Shown piece after piece: positions 60,301 to 64,000 of a DNA stretch of 64,000 bases. The notes beneath the pieces were generated by a model that made no database searches, was not told where the DNA came from, and worked only from the letters and a program-made list of their open reading frames with translations. Location: NCBI GenBank assembly GCA_964035795.1, contig OZ038321.1, positions 5,818,996 to 5,882,995 of the forward strand, read 5' to 3'. The DNA is from Pterobdella sp. o SKG-2022. Its lineage: Eukaryota > Annelida > Clitellata > Hirudinida > Piscicolidae. The translations under genes and the position numbers were made by a program. Numbering within the stretch: the first letter of the stretch is position 1; each line of letters begins with the position of its first letter.

Positions 60301-63300
60301 TGAAGCTTGCGATTGGAATATATACTGTAGATAAGATTTATAGATATCTCAAAAAACCTGTGTTGTTTTGTGTGCTACAAGCCTCACTTCTTGTATTATA
60401 AACCGACAAATAAAAGCCTCCATGGGCGTATTATTTTTTAAAATTATATAATTTTCCATTATTTGTTCTATTTTTGAGAATTTTTTCATTTTTTTCTTAT
60501 ATAACTTTCAAATAATGTCTTATAAAGGTTTCAAAATTATTAATACTTTTCAAAGATAAAAATAAAACTCAAGCTAGAGATCTTGGAAATATTATGGAAT
60601 TTCATATTTTTTAAATTTAGAAAATCTAATATTAATAATGCATTTTTCATAACTTTTTTTTTTGAAAAAATGCGAAAACGCTTTCATTTTTTGCATTCAT
60701 AACGTATTCTGCCAGCGTTTTCCCTGGTAGCTCACATCACACAGCAAATCTCAACTCTCTATCAACTTTTGCAGTTATGTCCTTCAATTTTTTAACTTTT
60801 TTGTTCAATTGGTTGTGTTTTTTGCTTTTTTTGTATGTTTTTATTAGAATATTTCGGAATTTTTGTGAACTTTGTCCCAAAGCAGATTTCTTTGAATTTC
60901 TCAAGCGCAAGTTTTTAAAACTAACAACATAAACCTTGTTCAAAATATATTTTGAAACATTAAAAATATATATATTAAAATTCAACAAATTCATAATATT
61001 TCTGTCACATTTCTCCAGTCTCGATGCTGCCTCCTATCAATTATTATTACCACTAAATCACCTTTCTACCTGCAAGCAAGTCCTATCAACTTCATTATGG
61101 CACATTGAAAAACTCAATGTAATCTTCAACTATTTGCAAGTTGAAACTGATACAAAATACCCAACATTCTTACATAATAATCATTTATTTAGTATTTTTA
61201 ACTATGTGGCACAGAAGTGTTTGGAATTCATGCCATTATAACCATATTTATTGTATTATTGAAATAAAATTTAAACAAAACCTGAATAAGACTAATAGAA
61301 AATATTAAAACTTATTGAATAAATGAGGCAATAATATAATTTTTGGATTTTTTAGAATTAGATTATGGAGTAAAATTAATTGTTTCAAAGGTTGAGTTGT
61401 GTCTCTTGGGATAACAATTGATTGTTCCATACTTTTGTCTATGACTTCTGGAAGCATGCTCCTTTTGAAAAATATCTTTTACTTTGAATGTTGAAACAAT
61501 ACAAGAAAATACAGTGAAACAAAATACAATAAGATAAAATACAATGCAATACAATAAAATACACTACAATACAAAACAACACTACTAGGACAGTGTAGCC
61601 CACTATAATTTATAACCACTTTTATTTACAAAACCTAAAATCAAAAATTTTTCAGGAGTATTTGCCTAAAGAAGCGGATTTGCAAAAAAAATATATTTGA
61701 ATGTAAGGTAATCCAAGACTGCGTAAATCAATGTAAGAGCTAGTAAGGATTAACACCTTTATCAATTTATTTGAAGGCTGCCTGATTTCAATTGTTAATA
61801 ATTTACTTGTTTCGCATTTGTTTGCATGAATATTTTTCATATCTTATTCTAGTGCAAATATGAATAAATTCAAAAAACCTATTTAAAAGTAAAACTAGAA
61901 TATAATTCAATTTTAAGATAGTTTGATTGAAATTGCAAGAAATTATTGATTATAAACATAAGATAGATTAAAAAAAGGAATACGAATTAATAATGATTGG
62001 AAAAAATGATAAATAATAATAATAATAAATAAAATATAATTAATAACACACCAATCAAATAAAAAAAAGAAATAATAATGAATGAAAACGTGATTAATTA
62101 TCATGATGGAAAAACAAAGAAGCGTATAAAATGAAAAAATAAAACAACAAGGAATATGGATAATATATAAGATATAAAATTAAAAGTCAGTGAAACTACT
62201 ATCAATTAATTAATTGGAAATCATTTAAAATAATAATATTTAGTAGTTTCAGACTTTCAGAGTTATAAACAAGATTTTTGTTGTTGTGCAAGATTAATAG
62301 AATTGACTTTATTAGAATGCAAATTTAATTATAAACCTTACAAAACAATGTTTAGCCACCATTAAATTATCATTGCTGTTTCCATTTCATATTATACAAA
62401 CAAGTAACTATAATATATACCAAATAAACATAAAAACTAATAAAAATAAATGGAAAACAAACACTGAATTGGAAGTTTAGATTTGAGAGTTATCAACAAA
62501 TAAAAGGTGAAATCTTAAGTTTTTGTTGCTAGGATGATAATATTAATATTTGGGAAAAAAAGTTATTGAAAAAAATGAGGGTCAATATTAGCTTGAAACA
62601 AAATTGAATTATACAATATACGTACTTTCTTTCTTAAAACTCTGAGAAGGTTGTTGTCAAAATATATTTAAGCATCGGTTCCGATAATTTAAGTTTGTCT
62701 TAGATAAAGTTTCTACAGTTACTTTTAAAATCAAACATTAGAGAAGTTAGGTATGTTTTAACGAAAAATTATTTCTAAATATTGGGACTATATTTGAAAA
62801 AATAAAAAACACAAATAAAAAATAAATCTTGATAATAAATCAATTTCCTTAGATTGAACAAACTCGTGAAAATAAAAAAAATAAATAAAAAGGAAAAACT
62901 CAGTGAAAAAGTAGGGGAAGGATCGAATAAAAGTGATTGAGTGGTGTGGTGTGTGTTGGATGGATGCTGGATTCCATACATACATCATGCTATAAAGAAA
63001 GGTTCATTATAATTAATCCTATTGCATCATTTAGCTTGTGTTAAAAGTCATTTGTCCATGTTTCAATAGGGTTCAACATGCGAAAGCAATCTACCTACTT
63101 TTTATTATTTATTTGCTTTTCTAATAAATAATTTATTATTCTATTTTTCTTTATTTATTTTTGTTTTTTATCAATTTTTTTCACGCTTTTTTTATTTCTC
63201 TGATAATTTGACTGCTTTAATTTTTCTTTTTTTTATATTTCATTTTGTCTGAGTTTGAAATTTAATTATAGTAACTGTCGGTATATAAAGTTTAATTTTG

Positions 63301-64000
63301 GAATTCAAAAATTTCAAACATTTTAAATTAAGAAAAAGTAGTATTAAAAGAGAATTAACATCTAACTGAAGTGCGTAAGTAATAAAAATCGAAGTTTTTC
63401 CACAAGTTATTTAAAAATCTTTGCAAAATAACTTCATAAAATCTTGAAAAGCTTATCAGCAAGCCAATACACAAAATATTTTTCATTCATCATTATGAAT
63501 CTATCATATTCTCCATAAATACATTCCAAATACAAGCATGCTTTTTGTTCATATAAGAAATTATTCCGTTTTTGAGACTAGAATGTTATTAATAATTTAT
63601 AAAAGTTCAAACTTCTCAAATTTTCTCTTCTCAAAAACTTAAACAACCTACTACACTAGAAATTTTTTATATCAAATGAAATGAATTCACTAATCTTTTA
63701 ATGGAATTATATACTACAGAATATATATTTAACAATCTGGACACTGCAATTGAAATTGACCAAAACTTTCCATATCACTCATATAAAACCACAAAAAATT
63801 TCAAATGCTACTTCAAAGCTTTTTTATTCTGCTAAATTGACTTTATTTGTTTTAGCCAGAGCTAACACTGACGGATAGAGAAGTGGGCATGCTTAGAATT
63901 TTAATTTTCGAAATGTGACATATTGATAATCACTCTAAGTGTCTTATTTTAGAATCATTTATACTTTTAATTTTTTTTGATGAGTGTTTTAGACGAATTT

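Larger units (their letters stand above)
53951..64000. other. AT-rich DNA, no secure gene
   Basis: Ten kilobases of AT-rich sequence. Contents worth listing are a candidate minus-strand exon (54587-54705) with a G/T-rich flank to 54850, an (AAT)n run at 57293-57329, degenerate GATA units near 59920-59970 and a low-complexity A/T-rich stretch at about 61960-62160. Longer open frames near 58260-58550 and 60936-61241 lack family resemblance. Confidence 0.5.

Noticed and set aside
60936..61241. 101-codon plus-strand frame
   Set aside because: AT-rich, starts in low-complexity sequence, no recognised domain.

Overview
This is a stretch of an AT-rich animal nuclear genome. Evidence for that is a split gene with GT-AG introns, several non-LTR retrotransposons (LINEs), tRNA-derived sequences and long microsatellites; there are no bacterial operons, ribosome-binding sites or CRISPR arrays. 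The LINE types seen (a restriction-like-endonuclease element with a TAA tail, RTE/craniofacial-development-protein-2-like elements with C2H2 fingers, a PHD-bearing LINE, a jockey/CR1-like LINE) are familiar from cnidarians, molluscs and other marine invertebrates. The species cannot be fixed from this window.

The main host gene is an apparently complete LMBRD2 orthologue on the + strand. I assembled it by eye from 17 exons between 14131 and 27942. It is predicted to give a 758-residue multipass membrane protein that aligns along its whole length with animal LMBRD2. All exon phases are compatible and no internal stop is needed. Its introns have collected a tRNA-like SINE (intron 5), a PHD-bearing LINE (intron 8), three copies of a dispersed repeat (introns 8, 11, 16), a LINE fragment with the inverted structure expected of twin priming (intron 11), a GATA array (intron 15) and a jockey-like LINE nested inside one dispersed repeat (intron 16).

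Layout: 1-1053 AT-rich; 1054-5058 broken R4/Dong-like LINE ending in a TAA array; 5059-9010 AT-rich; 9011-9775 minus-strand LINE 3' fragment; about 10040-13642 broken endonuclease/RT LINE; 13691-13770 perfect hairpin; 14131-27942 LMBRD2; 28512-28934 TATC array; 28935-50112 AT-rich DNA with a 680-base perfect ACT array, an ATT array, an Ile-tRNA-like relic and a CRE/ETS promoter-like palindrome at about 44820; 50113-53950 third broken LINE; 53951-64000 AT-rich with one candidate minus-strand exon.

No LINE here looks autonomous: each carries stops, frameshifts, truncation or a damaged catalytic motif. The points most worth a second look are the LMBRD2 gene model, the nested and inverted insertions, the 5' module shared by two LINEs of different endonuclease type, the complementary GATA and TATC arrays around the last LMBRD2 exons, and the long palindromic promoter-like site. 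I found no convincing previously undescribed multi-gene system.
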